From an uncultured Lachnospiraceae bacterium (GTDB lineage Bacteria; Bacillota; Clostridia; Lachnospirales; Lachnospiraceae): a DNA stretch of 39,682 bases. The translations under genes were made by a program, and so were the position numbers. The notes beneath the pieces were generated by a model. That model was not told the DNA's origin. It worked only from the letters and a program-made list of their open reading frames with translations, and did no database searches. Positions 1-7,407 of this stretch are shown here, one piece after another (the first letter of the stretch is position 1; every line of letters starts with the position of its first letter). The stretch is from contig CARUOB010000008.1 of assembly GCA_949076555.1 (NCBI GenBank), forward strand, positions 270 through 39,951. The letters are read 5' to 3'.

Positions 1-69
1 GAAATCATATACGATGCCACATACACTGACTTTTTGAAATTTCTCTGTCCTGTAATCAGATCTCACCAT
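1..69 (-). CDS. Partial small mobile-element protein, LPD28-like (5' end only)
   Basis: Only the first 23 codons are inside the window; the gene runs off the left edge. The ATG (67-69) is preceded by a good SD, GGGAGG, seven bases upstream. The visible residues end in VSVCGIVYDF, which resembles the start of the LPD28 domain (large polyvalent protein-associated domain 28). LPD28 proteins occur next to conjugative and integrative elements in Firmicutes, and their role is unknown. It follows the 57-aa gene by 15 bases, so the two are probably co-transcribed. Family assignment from 23 residues is tentative; that it is a real start is more secure than its name. Confidence 0.5.
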   Translation of the reverse strand, partial: MVRSDYRTEKFQKVSVCGIVYDF

Positions 70-84
70 AAAATACCTCCCTGC

Positions 85-258
85 TCATTTCCCATATACA
101 GAGCCGTCTTCATACACCCTGAAAGTGACCACGTCACCTCCAACACGCCCAACGATCTCGACAAAATCTGGTGTGGGGACGGTTTCCAGAATATAGTCCA
201 AATCTTCCAGTACCTTATCTTGAGCCTGCCTGACTCTTTCCGATATATCCTTTGCCAT
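85..258 (-). CDS. 57-aa small protein of a mobile element, function unknown
   Basis: This short gene starts at ATG 258 with a strong SD (GGAGG) five to six bases upstream and encodes 57 residues. The N-terminal half is a charged helix (MAKDISERVRQAQDKVLEDL). The C-terminal half looks like a small beta unit ending in RVYEDGSVYGK. The longer open frame on the same strand over this stretch is an overlapping shadow with no such signals. It lies between a strong terminator (306-332) and the LPD28-like gene. Tiny genes of this style are common in Lachnospiraceae integrative elements. I do not recognise a named family. Confidence 0.6.
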   Translation of the reverse strand: MAKDISERVRQAQDKVLEDLDYILETVPTPDFVEIVGRVGGDVVTFRVYEDGSVYGK

Positions 259-305
259 ATCTTCCTCCGATCTGCCCCTGTAATCTCCGGGACGGGCAAT
301 AAAAA

Positions 306-332
306 ATCCCCATGCCGTTATGGCACAGGGAT
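306..332 (-). terminator. Rho-independent terminator
   Basis: On the minus strand an 11-bp stem (9 Watson-Crick pairs and 2 G-U pairs) with a 5-base loop is followed at once by TTTTTT (301-306). It starts at the stop codon of the gene tail at 332-394 and precedes the 57-aa gene. Confidence 0.75.
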
Positions 333-394
333 CACAATGTCATCTTGTTAAATCTCTCATTCGGGTCAAGGTAATGCAGCAGATCCCGAATGTA
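332..394 (-). pseudogene. 3' remnant of an unknown mobile-element gene
   Basis: The minus strand reads as a plausible protein C-terminus (YIRDLLHYLDPNERFNKMTL, stop TGA at 332-334) directly in front of a strong terminator. Two codons further upstream the frame hits TAG, and the sequence beyond is AT-rich with no open frame. The simplest reading is that the rest of the gene was lost by recombination or insertion near position 395. The family is not recognised. An inverted repeat (ATTCGGG at 359-365, CCCGAAT at 385-391) lies inside it. Confidence 0.4.
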
Positions 395-876
395 CTATAT
401 CTGTTTTATTTAATTGCAGATATGAAGTTTTTTCTCTTCTGTATGCTGAAAACGCAAAATTAGTAACAGATTGCTTTCATATGCTGGCAAATCTGCAACA
501 AATTTCCTATGATAGCATAGGGATATTTTGTTTTGGCCGGAGCAGCGGTTCAGCTTTGTGACGAGTCCACCTGTGTTTCTATCTGGATCTTTTTCCTAAA
601 CTCATGCTCCTTCCTTTTTCAGATCTTTACAACAAGAACTCCGTACCATAATCGGCACGAGGTTCTTTATAGTGTCATGAATATAATATATAGTTACGGG
701 AATATCTAATACGCTTTAGGATAAACAAATTATATTTGCTATTTTTTGAAAAACTCCTTTTCCTTATAAATCCATACTCTTTCCATAATCTATTGCTGCC
801 GATATATAGCTTCTTACACCTCCTTACTACTACACTACATATTTAAACCGATATGTCATAATCTGCAAATGCAAAG
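395..876. other. Gene-free AT-rich stretch
   Basis: I see no supported gene, RNA or clear promoter here. A weak inverted repeat (AAGAAC near 630, GTTCTT near 672) is the only structure. The stretch lies between the cut-off gene tail and the terminator of the first Rpn gene, and looks like decayed mobile-element sequence. Confidence 0.4.
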
Positions 877-910
877 CAAGGAGCACTCCATTCGATCGGA
901 ATACTCCTTG
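877..910 (-). terminator. Hairpin after the first Rpn gene
   Basis: CAAGGAG...CTCCTTG form a 13-bp stem (two G-U pairs on the minus-strand RNA) with an 8-base loop, 26 bases after the stop of the Rpn gene. No strong T-run follows, so termination may be partial. A closely related hairpin follows the decayed copy at 2097-2132. Confidence 0.55.
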
Positions 911-935
911 TTTACCACAATTTAAACCCGTATCT

Positions 936-1745
936 TTATAACTTTTTCAGTAGAATCTTTCTGTCATGCTCATTGACCTCAAGCACATTCATTGCCTGTT
1001 CTGCCCCCAACTTCATATTTGCCATAAGCTTTCTTATGGACTCCAACAGACTATTCAATCTTGCACTTTCTGCTTTTTGCTCCGCATACTTCTCAACCGC
1101 TTCACACATTCTCTCTCGACCTCCTTCTTCCTTAAAATGCCTTACCCCTTTAGCCAATTCCGGATAATACATATCCTTCGATTCCTTACAGCCAAAGTCA
1201 TGCATCAGTCTTCCGACTGTATCGTCTCCCTTATAATTTCCATTCACATAGACGATATGCGAACCGTCATCAAACAACTCATCCGTCTCCTCAAAATACC
1301 GATTAATCGTATAAATCGGTATCCCATATCCAAAGATATCCGTCTGAGTAATAAACACCATATACGAATCCTGAAGCTCCGAAAAATCCTGCCCTGCTTT
1401 CAGCATCCGGGAATCCATCATACTGCTGTTAAATCTGGCGCGGCGTATATGCGCCCCTTCCGGGTTCTTCTGCACTTCAACATTATAGTGCTTGCCCGCA
1501 CTGTCTTTTGCCAAAATATCCAGACGGATATCCCTCCCGCCAACTACAGAACTCTGCAATTCTCTCTGCCCTACAACGCTTATAACCTGAATATCGTCCT
1601 TTTTTAGTATAATCTTTAACAGAAGCTCCGTTGCTTCTATATTCCCATCAAATACCATTGACATCAGATCATCATCGAATAAGCTCATACCATCGACAAT
1701 CTGCTCTACAGTTCTGCTATCCTGTCGTATTTCTTCTCCAGCCAC
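936..1745 (-). CDS. Rpn-family PD-(D/E)XK nuclease / putative transposase
   Basis: The 269-residue protein belongs to the Rpn/YhgA-like family (PD-(D/E)XK nuclease family transposase, TIGR01784 type). The core is visible as D76 in RLDILAK and the E-x-Q pair E90/Q92 in YNVEVQ; the Gln replaces the Lys of classical PD-(D/E)XK enzymes, as is usual in this family. The N-terminal part (SLFDDDLMSMVFDGNIEATE) is also typical. A charged helical C-terminal tail ends in the block MKLGAEQAMNVLEVNEHD. Characterised Rpn proteins are DNA endonucleases that promote recombination; recent work also links the family to phage defence. The start is GTG at 1745. A promoter lies at 1805-1833 and a hairpin follows. 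A 12-codon open frame with an in-frame TAG sits just upstream. Confidence 0.85.
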   Translation of the reverse strand: MAGEEIRQDSRTVEQIVDGMSLFDDDLMSMVFDGNIEATELLLKIILKKDDIQVISVVGQRELQSSVVGGRDIRLDILAKDSAGKHYNVEVQKNPEGAHIRRARFNSSMMDSRMLKAGQDFSELQDSYMVFITQTDIFGYGIPIYTINRYFEETDELFDDGSHIVYVNGNYKGDDTVGRLMHDFGCKESKDMYYPELAKGVRHFKEEGGRERMCEAVEKYAEQKAESARLNSLLESIRKLMANMKLGAEQAMNVLEVNEHDRKILLKKL

Positions 1746-1784
1746 CTAATCACCGCCTTTTTTGACTGTCTTTTCTTTTGCCAT
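1746..1784 (-). other. 12-codon leader frame ending in an in-frame TAG before the Rpn start
   Basis: ATG 1784 opens MAKEKTVKKGGD and then TAG, immediately followed by the GTG used as the Rpn start, in the same frame. Either this is a leader peptide with directly abutting stop and start, or the original ATG start lies here and TAG is a nonsense mutation trimming the N-terminus. No strong SD precedes the ATG. Confidence 0.3.
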
Positions 1785-1804
1785 CTCATCATTAAGTTAC
1801 TATT

Positions 1805-1833
1805 ATTATATCCCATCGTGCAAGGACTCACAA
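1805..1833 (-). promoter_or_regulatory. Sigma-A-type promoter for the first Rpn gene
   Basis: On the minus strand, -35 TTGTGA (1828-1833) and -10 TATAAT (1805-1810) are separated by 17 bases. This predicts a transcript start near 1798 and a leader of about 50 bases. Confidence 0.6.
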
Positions 1834-1937
1834 TCTGATTTTTCCGAAAGCATAAATGAAATACGCAAATCAGATGTCTCCCAAACACATCCCATCATTC
1901 ATCCAGTACACCATTTACTACACCATTTTTCCGCAAA

Positions 1938-2054
1938 ATGACGACTTTTGATGAATCAAGACAGATGATAGAACATGCCGCAAATACCGCAAAACAGGCA
2001 CTTACGGCATACTACGAAACAAGTCGGAACGCACTCTCCACTGTCAATAGGTGA
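1938..2054 (+). CDS. Possible 38-aa orphan or truncated ORF
   Basis: The plus strand has an open frame of 38 codons with protein-like composition (MTTFDESRQMIEHAANTAK then QALTAYYETSRN). No SD precedes the ATG and no promoter is visible, so it may be a fragment of a lost gene rather than a working one. It sits between the two Rpn-related segments. I do not recognise the family. Confidence 0.2.
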   Translation: MTTFDESRQMIEHAANTAKQALTAYYETSRNALSTVNR

Positions 2055-2096
2055 GTGCTAAAACTTTCGTTAAAAATATCTGACATATAAAATTAA

Positions 2097-2132
2097 GCAA
2101 GGAGTATTCCATCACTTCAGCATACTCCTCGC
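2097..2132 (-). terminator. Hairpin after the decayed Rpn copy
   Basis: GCAAGGAGTAT pairs with ATACTCCTCGC (one G-U pair on the minus-strand RNA). Its sequence and place match the hairpin at 877-910, so the gene tail and its hairpin were duplicated together. Confidence 0.5.
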
Positions 2133-2158
2133 CTCACACATCCACTAATCTAATAACT

Positions 2159-2262
2159 TTATAACCTTTTCTGTAATATCTCCATGTCGCTGTCATTCAC
2201 TCCAAGCACATTCATCGCCTGCTCTGCCCCTAGCTTCATATTTGTCATAGGTTTCTTATCGA
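2159..2262 (-). pseudogene. Decayed second Rpn gene (C-terminal end only)
   Basis: The minus strand encodes MTNMKLGAEQAMNVLGVNDS followed by DMEILQKRL and TAA. This matches the last 30 or so residues of the intact Rpn protein (MANMKLGAEQAMNVLEVNEH). Upstream of about 2262 the similarity stops in AT-rich sequence, so only the tail survives. It has its own copy of the downstream hairpin. This is the remnant of a paralogue, or one side of a deletion between two copies. Confidence 0.75.
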
Positions 2263-2343
2263 TTTTTTAAACTTTATCATGTCATAATATATGTGCCTGT
2301 ACCTGCTGCAGTCGTTCCGGATTTCTGTTTTTAGATGCCAAAA

Positions 2344-2392
2344 GGAGCTGTTGCTCCCGTGTGTTTATCCACACTGCTTTTGCAACAGCTCC
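2344..2392 (-). terminator. Terminator of the glycoside hydrolase operon
   Basis: A perfect 11-bp stem (GGAGCTGTTGC with GCAACAGCTCC) encloses a second hairpin (GTGTG/CACAC). On the minus strand it is followed by TTTT. It begins 41 bases after the GH43 stop codon. Confidence 0.75.
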
Positions 2393-2432
2393 GCCAACCA
2401 TATTATGTCCTCTTATATTAAGGACTAAACAA

Positions 2433-3845
2433 TCACTCGCAGCTTTCTCTAATTTCGATCTGACTGATTTTTAACTCAGATCCTCCATAATCGGAACGAA
2501 GTTCCAGGACATTTTCCCCCTTTTTGAGATGAAACGGAAAAAACAACGGCTGATAGTTTTCTCCTGCATATATTTCCTGTGAATCCACCTCGTTATTCAA
2601 GCGGGCTTCGAGGCTTGAAATGATTCCTTCCAGCAGATCATCCACTTTGACGAACACGGTAACATATACATCCTTTTCTTCCTCTGTAAATATGTTGACT
2701 TTTACTGTATCCTTTGTAGATATCATTCCGACAGCGTACTGCAAACCTGACTCATCACACAACGCCATATCGCCGGAAAGCACAAAGCAATCTGCGGGAT
2801 ATACAAGAACTGGCTGCTCTCCCGATGGTATTTTTTCAACCTCTTCCCCTGATTTTAAAGGGATGGGCTGTATTATGCCATCTTCGTCAAAATCAATATA
2901 GCCAAACCGAATCGACCGGTTCCAACCGGCTCCCATCCAGCGTGCAGCATGGTAAATGATCAGATCCTCTTTCCCGTCAACCGATGTTGTAAAACAATTG
3001 TGTCCCGGTCCGTAAACATCAAACTCTTTCGACATAATCGGGCTCTTTTGTTTGACCCAGCTGTTCGGGTCTTTGGGATCTGAACCTGCATTCATGGTCA
3101 GCAGTCCCAGACAGTATTCGTCGGTCCAAGAACCGCTGGCAGAATACACCAGATTCACAGTATTCCCTCGGATAATTACCTCTGGCCCCTCGTTTACCAG
3201 CGGGTTCCCGTTCTTTTCCCAATCCAGCTCTGGCATGGACAGCAGAATCTTTTCTTCCATAACTTCCGTTGGATTTATCATTTCTGCCAGGTAAATGTCC
3301 TGCCTTACATTTTCATCGCCTTCCCATCCTGACCAAAGAAAGTACCTCTTTCCGGATATCTCCATAATCGTGCCGTCAATTGCGAATTTGTCATCCATAC
3401 CATTTACCGGGCTGCATTTCCACTCACCCTGCATCGGATCTTCGGATTCATTTGAAAGCACGTACATATGATGCATCTTTTCTCCGGGTATGACCGCCGC
3501 GAAATAAATATACCACATATCATCCAGCTGCCATATTTCCGGCGCCCATAAATCTTCCAACTCTGTTCCCGGCTCATAGACGCACTGCCACTTTGCCGCA
3601 CCCAATGTCTGTATTGTGTCCGCTGTGCCAAGAGATATATTGTCCCCTGTGGTTTTGGTATACAAATACCGCTCTTTGTAGCGCATCACATACGGGTCCG
3701 CTCCCTCCCGATCAACAATGGGGCAAATCTGTTCTTCCCAAACAGCAGCTTTTGCGGGATTTGTTTCATTCTGCGATGTTTTCTGCGAACATCCAGACAG
3801 TATTGCGCATAGTATCAACATGACAGTAATATGCTTAGTCTTCAT
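2433..3845 (-). CDS. Secreted glycoside hydrolase family 43 lipoprotein
   Basis: The 470-residue protein starts at ATG 3845, after GAAAGGG. The longer open frame upstream is not needed, because the signal peptide begins here. The lipobox LSGC gives lipid-anchored Cys19. The GH43 five-bladed propeller residues are visible: D50 in GADPYV (likely base), D157 in IDGTIME (pKa modulator) and E219 in NEGPEVI (likely general acid). A C-terminal beta-rich region of about 130 residues may bind carbohydrate. GH43 enzymes are usually arabinofuranosidases or xylosidases; the exact substrate cannot be told here. It overlaps the GH2 stop by 11 bases, so translation is probably coupled. Its place on the outside suggests it trims oligosaccharides before uptake by the adjacent importer. 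Confidence 0.88.
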   Translation of the reverse strand: MKTKHITVMLILCAILSGCSQKTSQNETNPAKAAVWEEQICPIVDREGADPYVMRYKERYLYTKTTGDNISLGTADTIQTLGAAKWQCVYEPGTELEDLWAPEIWQLDDMWYIYFAAVIPGEKMHHMYVLSNESEDPMQGEWKCSPVNGMDDKFAIDGTIMEISGKRYFLWSGWEGDENVRQDIYLAEMINPTEVMEEKILLSMPELDWEKNGNPLVNEGPEVIIRGNTVNLVYSASGSWTDEYCLGLLTMNAGSDPKDPNSWVKQKSPIMSKEFDVYGPGHNCFTTSVDGKEDLIIYHAARWMGAGWNRSIRFGYIDFDEDGIIQPIPLKSGEEVEKIPSGEQPVLVYPADCFVLSGDMALCDESGLQYAVGMISTKDTVKVNIFTEEEKDVYVTVFVKVDDLLEGIISSLEARLNNEVDSQEIYAGENYQPLFFPFHLKKGENVLELRSDYGGSELKISQIEIRESCE

Positions 3846-5646
3846 TTTGTACCCTTTCTCTTCGATATTGCATATTAATCTCGCAAATACATTCAGGGTC
3901 ACATTTCCACTTTCTGTCATACGTCATAATGCCGTTCACTTCCTGTTCCACATCCGTCAGCTGTGTATAACAAAATCCAGCGAGTACAGGTGAACCCAAT
4001 ACCACATCCAAAACCCTCTTGTAATCCCCAACAAACTGTTCTTCCGATGCTGCACTGGTATATCCCCATGCTTTCGATTCCTTATGGGTAATATCAAATC
4101 CGATTCCACCAAATTCTGATAGAACAATCGGAGCTCCTTGGTCATAAAAACCTTTCGCATAAATATCCCACACCCCGCTTGGACGGTCGATCAGTTCCTT
4201 CCGGCTTGCAAACATTTCCTCAAATTTTTGTGCCTTCTTTGACCCGGCCTTTTCACCATGCGCGTAATTATGGATTGCGCAGATATCAGTCTCTGTCATT
4301 TCCCACCCGTCATTGGAAATCACCAGCCTTGTGGGATCCACAGAATGTAAGTAATGGTAAAGCATCTGCGAATAGTGCTGCTGTTGACGGCTTCCATGTA
4401 TCTGCGGCGTCCCCCAGCTCTCATTGAGTGGAACCCAGCAGATGATGGAAGGATGGTTAAAGTCCCGTTCTACAATTTCCGTCCACAGCGCCAATTCACG
4501 GTTCACCTGCTTCTCACCAAATGTGGGCACAGAAGCGCACTCTCCCCATACAAGGTATCCCAATTTATCCGCCCAATAAAGAAATCTTGGGTCTTCTGCT
4601 TTCTGATGCTTTCTGCACCCGTTAAATCCTATTTTTTTAGCTGCTTCAATATCAAATTTCAGTGCCTCGTCAGACGGCGCGGTTAGCAGTCCCTCGGGCC
4701 AATATCCCTGATCCAAAACAAGCCTCTGATAATATGGCTTATTATTCAGATAGATCATGCCGTTTTCCGTATGGACTTTACGGAATCCGAAGTAACTGAT
4801 TACCTTATCAATTACTTTTCCATCCTTATCTTCTAACGTAAGCTCCACATCAAAAAGATTCGGAGATTCCGGTGTCCATGAGAGACCGTCGTTATGGAAA
4901 TTGGTACGCATAATATGATTTTGAATCAAGTCCGCAGAAGCACTAAATTCGCTGCTGTTGCATTTACTCCTCATTTCCAGGATTTCCGTTCCCTGAAAAT
5001 CTATTTTCACGCCGACATGGCAGTTCATGCAGTTTCCGTGTAAAAACACTCTGATATCTTCTCTGCCTTCATCAAAGCGCGATAAAAACTTTACGCTTTC
5101 AATTCTCCTTTTTTCCACAACTTCAATCCATACGCTCTGCCAGATCCCTGATGTCGGTGTGTACCAAATCCCCTTGCTTTCCTTCTCCCAGAACTGCTTT
5201 CCTCTGGGAATGGTTTCATCTTTATATGGATCATATACCCGAACTACAATTTTTTGACTTCCCTCTCGCAAATAGGGCGTCATACAGATGGTAAACGGAC
5301 TGTCTCCTCCTTCATGATGTCCTGCAAATTCGCCATTAACATAGACATCACAGATGTAATCCACTGCTCCAAAATGCAGCAAGACATCTTTTCCCTCACA
5401 TTCTTCTTCAATAATCACCTCTTTTTCATACCAAAGAATATCATGTGCGCCGGTATCGGCAATCCCTGATAATTCAGACTGATAGGCAAAAGGTACTTCT
5501 ATTGTCCCGGAAAACGAGTTTGCCCGATACCATTTCTCATCTATTCCCACATCCCTGTCATCAAAAGAAAATTTCCAAGTTCCATTCAGGCACTGAAAAG
5601 AGTCACGTACAAAATCTGGACGCGGATACTCTGTCCTATAAATCAT
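3835..5646 (-). CDS. Glycoside hydrolase family 2 enzyme
   Basis: The 603-residue protein starts at ATG 5646 with SD AAAGGAG; residues further upstream in the open frame are not protein-like. The GH2 layout is clear: an N-terminal jelly-roll sugar-binding domain (to about 180), an immunoglobulin-like domain (about 180-290) and a TIM barrel. The acid/base is E409 in WVPLNESWG and the nucleophile is E511 in VLSEFGG. There is no signal peptide, so it works in the cytoplasm on imported oligosaccharides. At about 600 residues it is closer in size to beta-glucuronidase-like or short GH2 members than to LacZ. The family also covers beta-galactosidases, mannosidases and arabinopyranosidases, so the substrate is open. 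It lies 16 bases after the permease gene in one operon. Confidence 0.88.
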   Translation of the reverse strand: MIYRTEYPRPDFVRDSFQCLNGTWKFSFDDRDVGIDEKWYRANSFSGTIEVPFAYQSELSGIADTGAHDILWYEKEVIIEEECEGKDVLLHFGAVDYICDVYVNGEFAGHHEGGDSPFTICMTPYLREGSQKIVVRVYDPYKDETIPRGKQFWEKESKGIWYTPTSGIWQSVWIEVVEKRRIESVKFLSRFDEGREDIRVFLHGNCMNCHVGVKIDFQGTEILEMRSKCNSSEFSASADLIQNHIMRTNFHNDGLSWTPESPNLFDVELTLEDKDGKVIDKVISYFGFRKVHTENGMIYLNNKPYYQRLVLDQGYWPEGLLTAPSDEALKFDIEAAKKIGFNGCRKHQKAEDPRFLYWADKLGYLVWGECASVPTFGEKQVNRELALWTEIVERDFNHPSIICWVPLNESWGTPQIHGSRQQQHYSQMLYHYLHSVDPTRLVISNDGWEMTETDICAIHNYAHGEKAGSKKAQKFEEMFASRKELIDRPSGVWDIYAKGFYDQGAPIVLSEFGGIGFDITHKESKAWGYTSAASEEQFVGDYKRVLDVVLGSPVLAGFCYTQLTDVEQEVNGIMTYDRKWKCDPECICEINMQYRRERVQNED

Positions 5647-5662
5647 AGTTTTCTCCTTTCTA

Positions 5663-6505
5663 TCACTTAATGCCGCTGCCAAGCGACATAGACTCCATAA
5701 ATTTCTTCTGGGCAAATAAGTACAGAACAAAAGTCGGAATAATCGCAAGTATTGCACCCGCCATCGCAATTCCGGGATATGTCATATACTGTCCCTGTAA
5801 TAGTTGAAGTCCCGGTGTAATCGGCAGCATATCAACATCCCGCATCACAATAGACGGCCAAAGAAAATCATTCCAGGCTCCGGTAAATGAGAACAGTGCA
5901 ACTACCATAAGTACGGGTTTTGAATTGGGCAGAATAATATTCCAGAATACCTGCCAGTGGTTAGCACCGTCCACATAAGCCGCCTCATCCAGATCTTTGG
6001 GAATACCCAGCATAAACTGCCGCACCAAAAATACGTTTGTCACACCGGCGGCGCCAGGTACAATAACTGCCAGATAGGTATTTGTCCACCCAAAGCTGTC
6101 AACAATCTTAAAATTTGGAATCAGATTCATAACAGAAGGGAACATCATTGTTGCCATAAGTATCAGGAACAAACCGTCTCTGCCCTTAAAGTGCAGTCTG
6201 GTAAATCCATAACCCGCAAGCGCAACAATAACCAGTACCAGCCCCATATGCCCTAATGCTATAACCAAAGAATTTGCAAACCATCTAAGCACCGGTGAAG
6301 AATCATTGTGAAACAACTTCGCATAGTTCTCAAAGGTAAACTCTACCGGAAGAATATGGAAATCCATTCTCTGGATTTCATTTTCTGATTGGAAAGCCGT
6401 CAGCAGCGCCCATATCATAGGAAAAATCCAAATGATACATATCGCAAGCAAAATCATAAAGCACGCCGTTATTAAAACTTTATTCTTTATTGAATTCGTT
6501 TTCAT
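5663..6505 (-). CDS. Sugar ABC transporter permease, MalG type (CUT1)
   Basis: The 280-residue membrane protein has about six transmembrane segments, starting with VLITACFMILLAICIIWIFP. The cytoplasmic EAA loop that docks the ATPase is visible as EAAYVDGANHWQVFWNIILP. This is the MalG-type half of a binding-protein-dependent importer for oligosaccharides. It follows the MalF-type permease by nine bases. No ATPase gene is in this operon, as is usual in Firmicutes, where a shared MsmX-type ATPase encoded elsewhere serves several CUT1 importers. Confidence 0.92.
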   Translation of the reverse strand: MKTNSIKNKVLITACFMILLAICIIWIFPMIWALLTAFQSENEIQRMDFHILPVEFTFENYAKLFHNDSSPVLRWFANSLVIALGHMGLVLVIVALAGYGFTRLHFKGRDGLFLILMATMMFPSVMNLIPNFKIVDSFGWTNTYLAVIVPGAAGVTNVFLVRQFMLGIPKDLDEAAYVDGANHWQVFWNIILPNSKPVLMVVALFSFTGAWNDFLWPSIVMRDVDMLPITPGLQLLQGQYMTYPGIAMAGAILAIIPTFVLYLFAQKKFMESMSLGSGIK

Positions 6506-6514
6506 ATATTCTTA

Positions 6515-7390
6515 TCACCTCTCAGATCTCCGGTTCATGGCAAACTGTACCGTGGATACCAACATGATTATCAGTCCCATCAGGATTGCCATCGCGGAGG
6601 ACATACCTGCGTTGGAAATACCCGTTCCAAAAGCATTCTCCTGAATATACATCATCAGCACCTTGGTCGAATTGTTCGGTCCCCCGCTTGTCAGCATCAG
6701 TGGCTGCCCATAGATGTTGAACTGAGCAACGGTTGTCGTAATGGCTGTAAACAACAACTGAAACCGGATATTAGGAATAACAATCTTAAAAAGCCTTATG
6801 ACCGCTCCCGCTCCATCAATCGTTGCCGCCTCGAGCTGCTCCTGCGGAACCCCGCTTAATGCCGCTACATATATCACCATATTGGCACCCATGCACCACC
6901 AGATCGTGACTCCGATGATGCAGATCCATGCCCACGGCTGTGTAGACTTTAGATCAGTCGACATGTCAAACCATGTTTTGAAAGGTCCGTAGGAAAGCGA
7001 CAAAAGAAATGACCAGATAATCATAACCGCCGAAATGGAAAATAATGTCGGCATATACAGTACTGACTGGAACACCCTGTGTCCGCGGGGCTTCATGTTC
7101 AAAAGCACTGCAATCAGCAATGGCACAAAGACGCACAACGGTACTGCAATCAAAACAAAAAGTATCGTATTCCCCATGCCAATACGGAACTGGTCGTAGT
7201 AAATACTGGAGCTGTCAAACAAAATCTTGTTATAATTTGAAAGTCCTATAAATTCTGGCGTATTGTACATATCCCATTCTGTAAACGAAACGGCGATACC
7301 AAAAACAGCAGGAATCAGAAAAAATATGATAAACAGTATGAAATATGGTCCAATAAATAGTAGAGTCCAAAGGTTAATCTTCTTTTTCAT
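6515..7390 (-). CDS. Sugar ABC transporter permease, MalF/UgpA type (CUT1)
   Basis: The 291-residue protein has six predicted membrane segments and the EAA loop EAATIDGAGAVIRLFKIVIP. It pairs with the following MalG-type permease to form the membrane channel of the importer. The ATG at 7390 is preceded by AGGAGAAAG. It lies 17 bases downstream of the binding-protein gene, in the usual order of binding protein, MalF type, MalG type. Confidence 0.92.
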   Translation of the reverse strand: MKKKINLWTLLFIGPYFILFIIFFLIPAVFGIAVSFTEWDMYNTPEFIGLSNYNKILFDSSSIYYDQFRIGMGNTILFVLIAVPLCVFVPLLIAVLLNMKPRGHRVFQSVLYMPTLFSISAVMIIWSFLLSLSYGPFKTWFDMSTDLKSTQPWAWICIIGVTIWWCMGANMVIYVAALSGVPQEQLEAATIDGAGAVIRLFKIVIPNIRFQLLFTAITTTVAQFNIYGQPLMLTSGGPNNSTKVLMMYIQENAFGTGISNAGMSSAMAILMGLIIMLVSTVQFAMNRRSER

Positions 7391-7407
7391 ACTTTCTCCT
7401 TTTTCAA

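Noticed and set aside
63..299. 78-codon minus-strand frame at the left edge
   Set aside because: It lacks an SD and overlaps the 57-aa gene, which has a strong SD and sensible composition.
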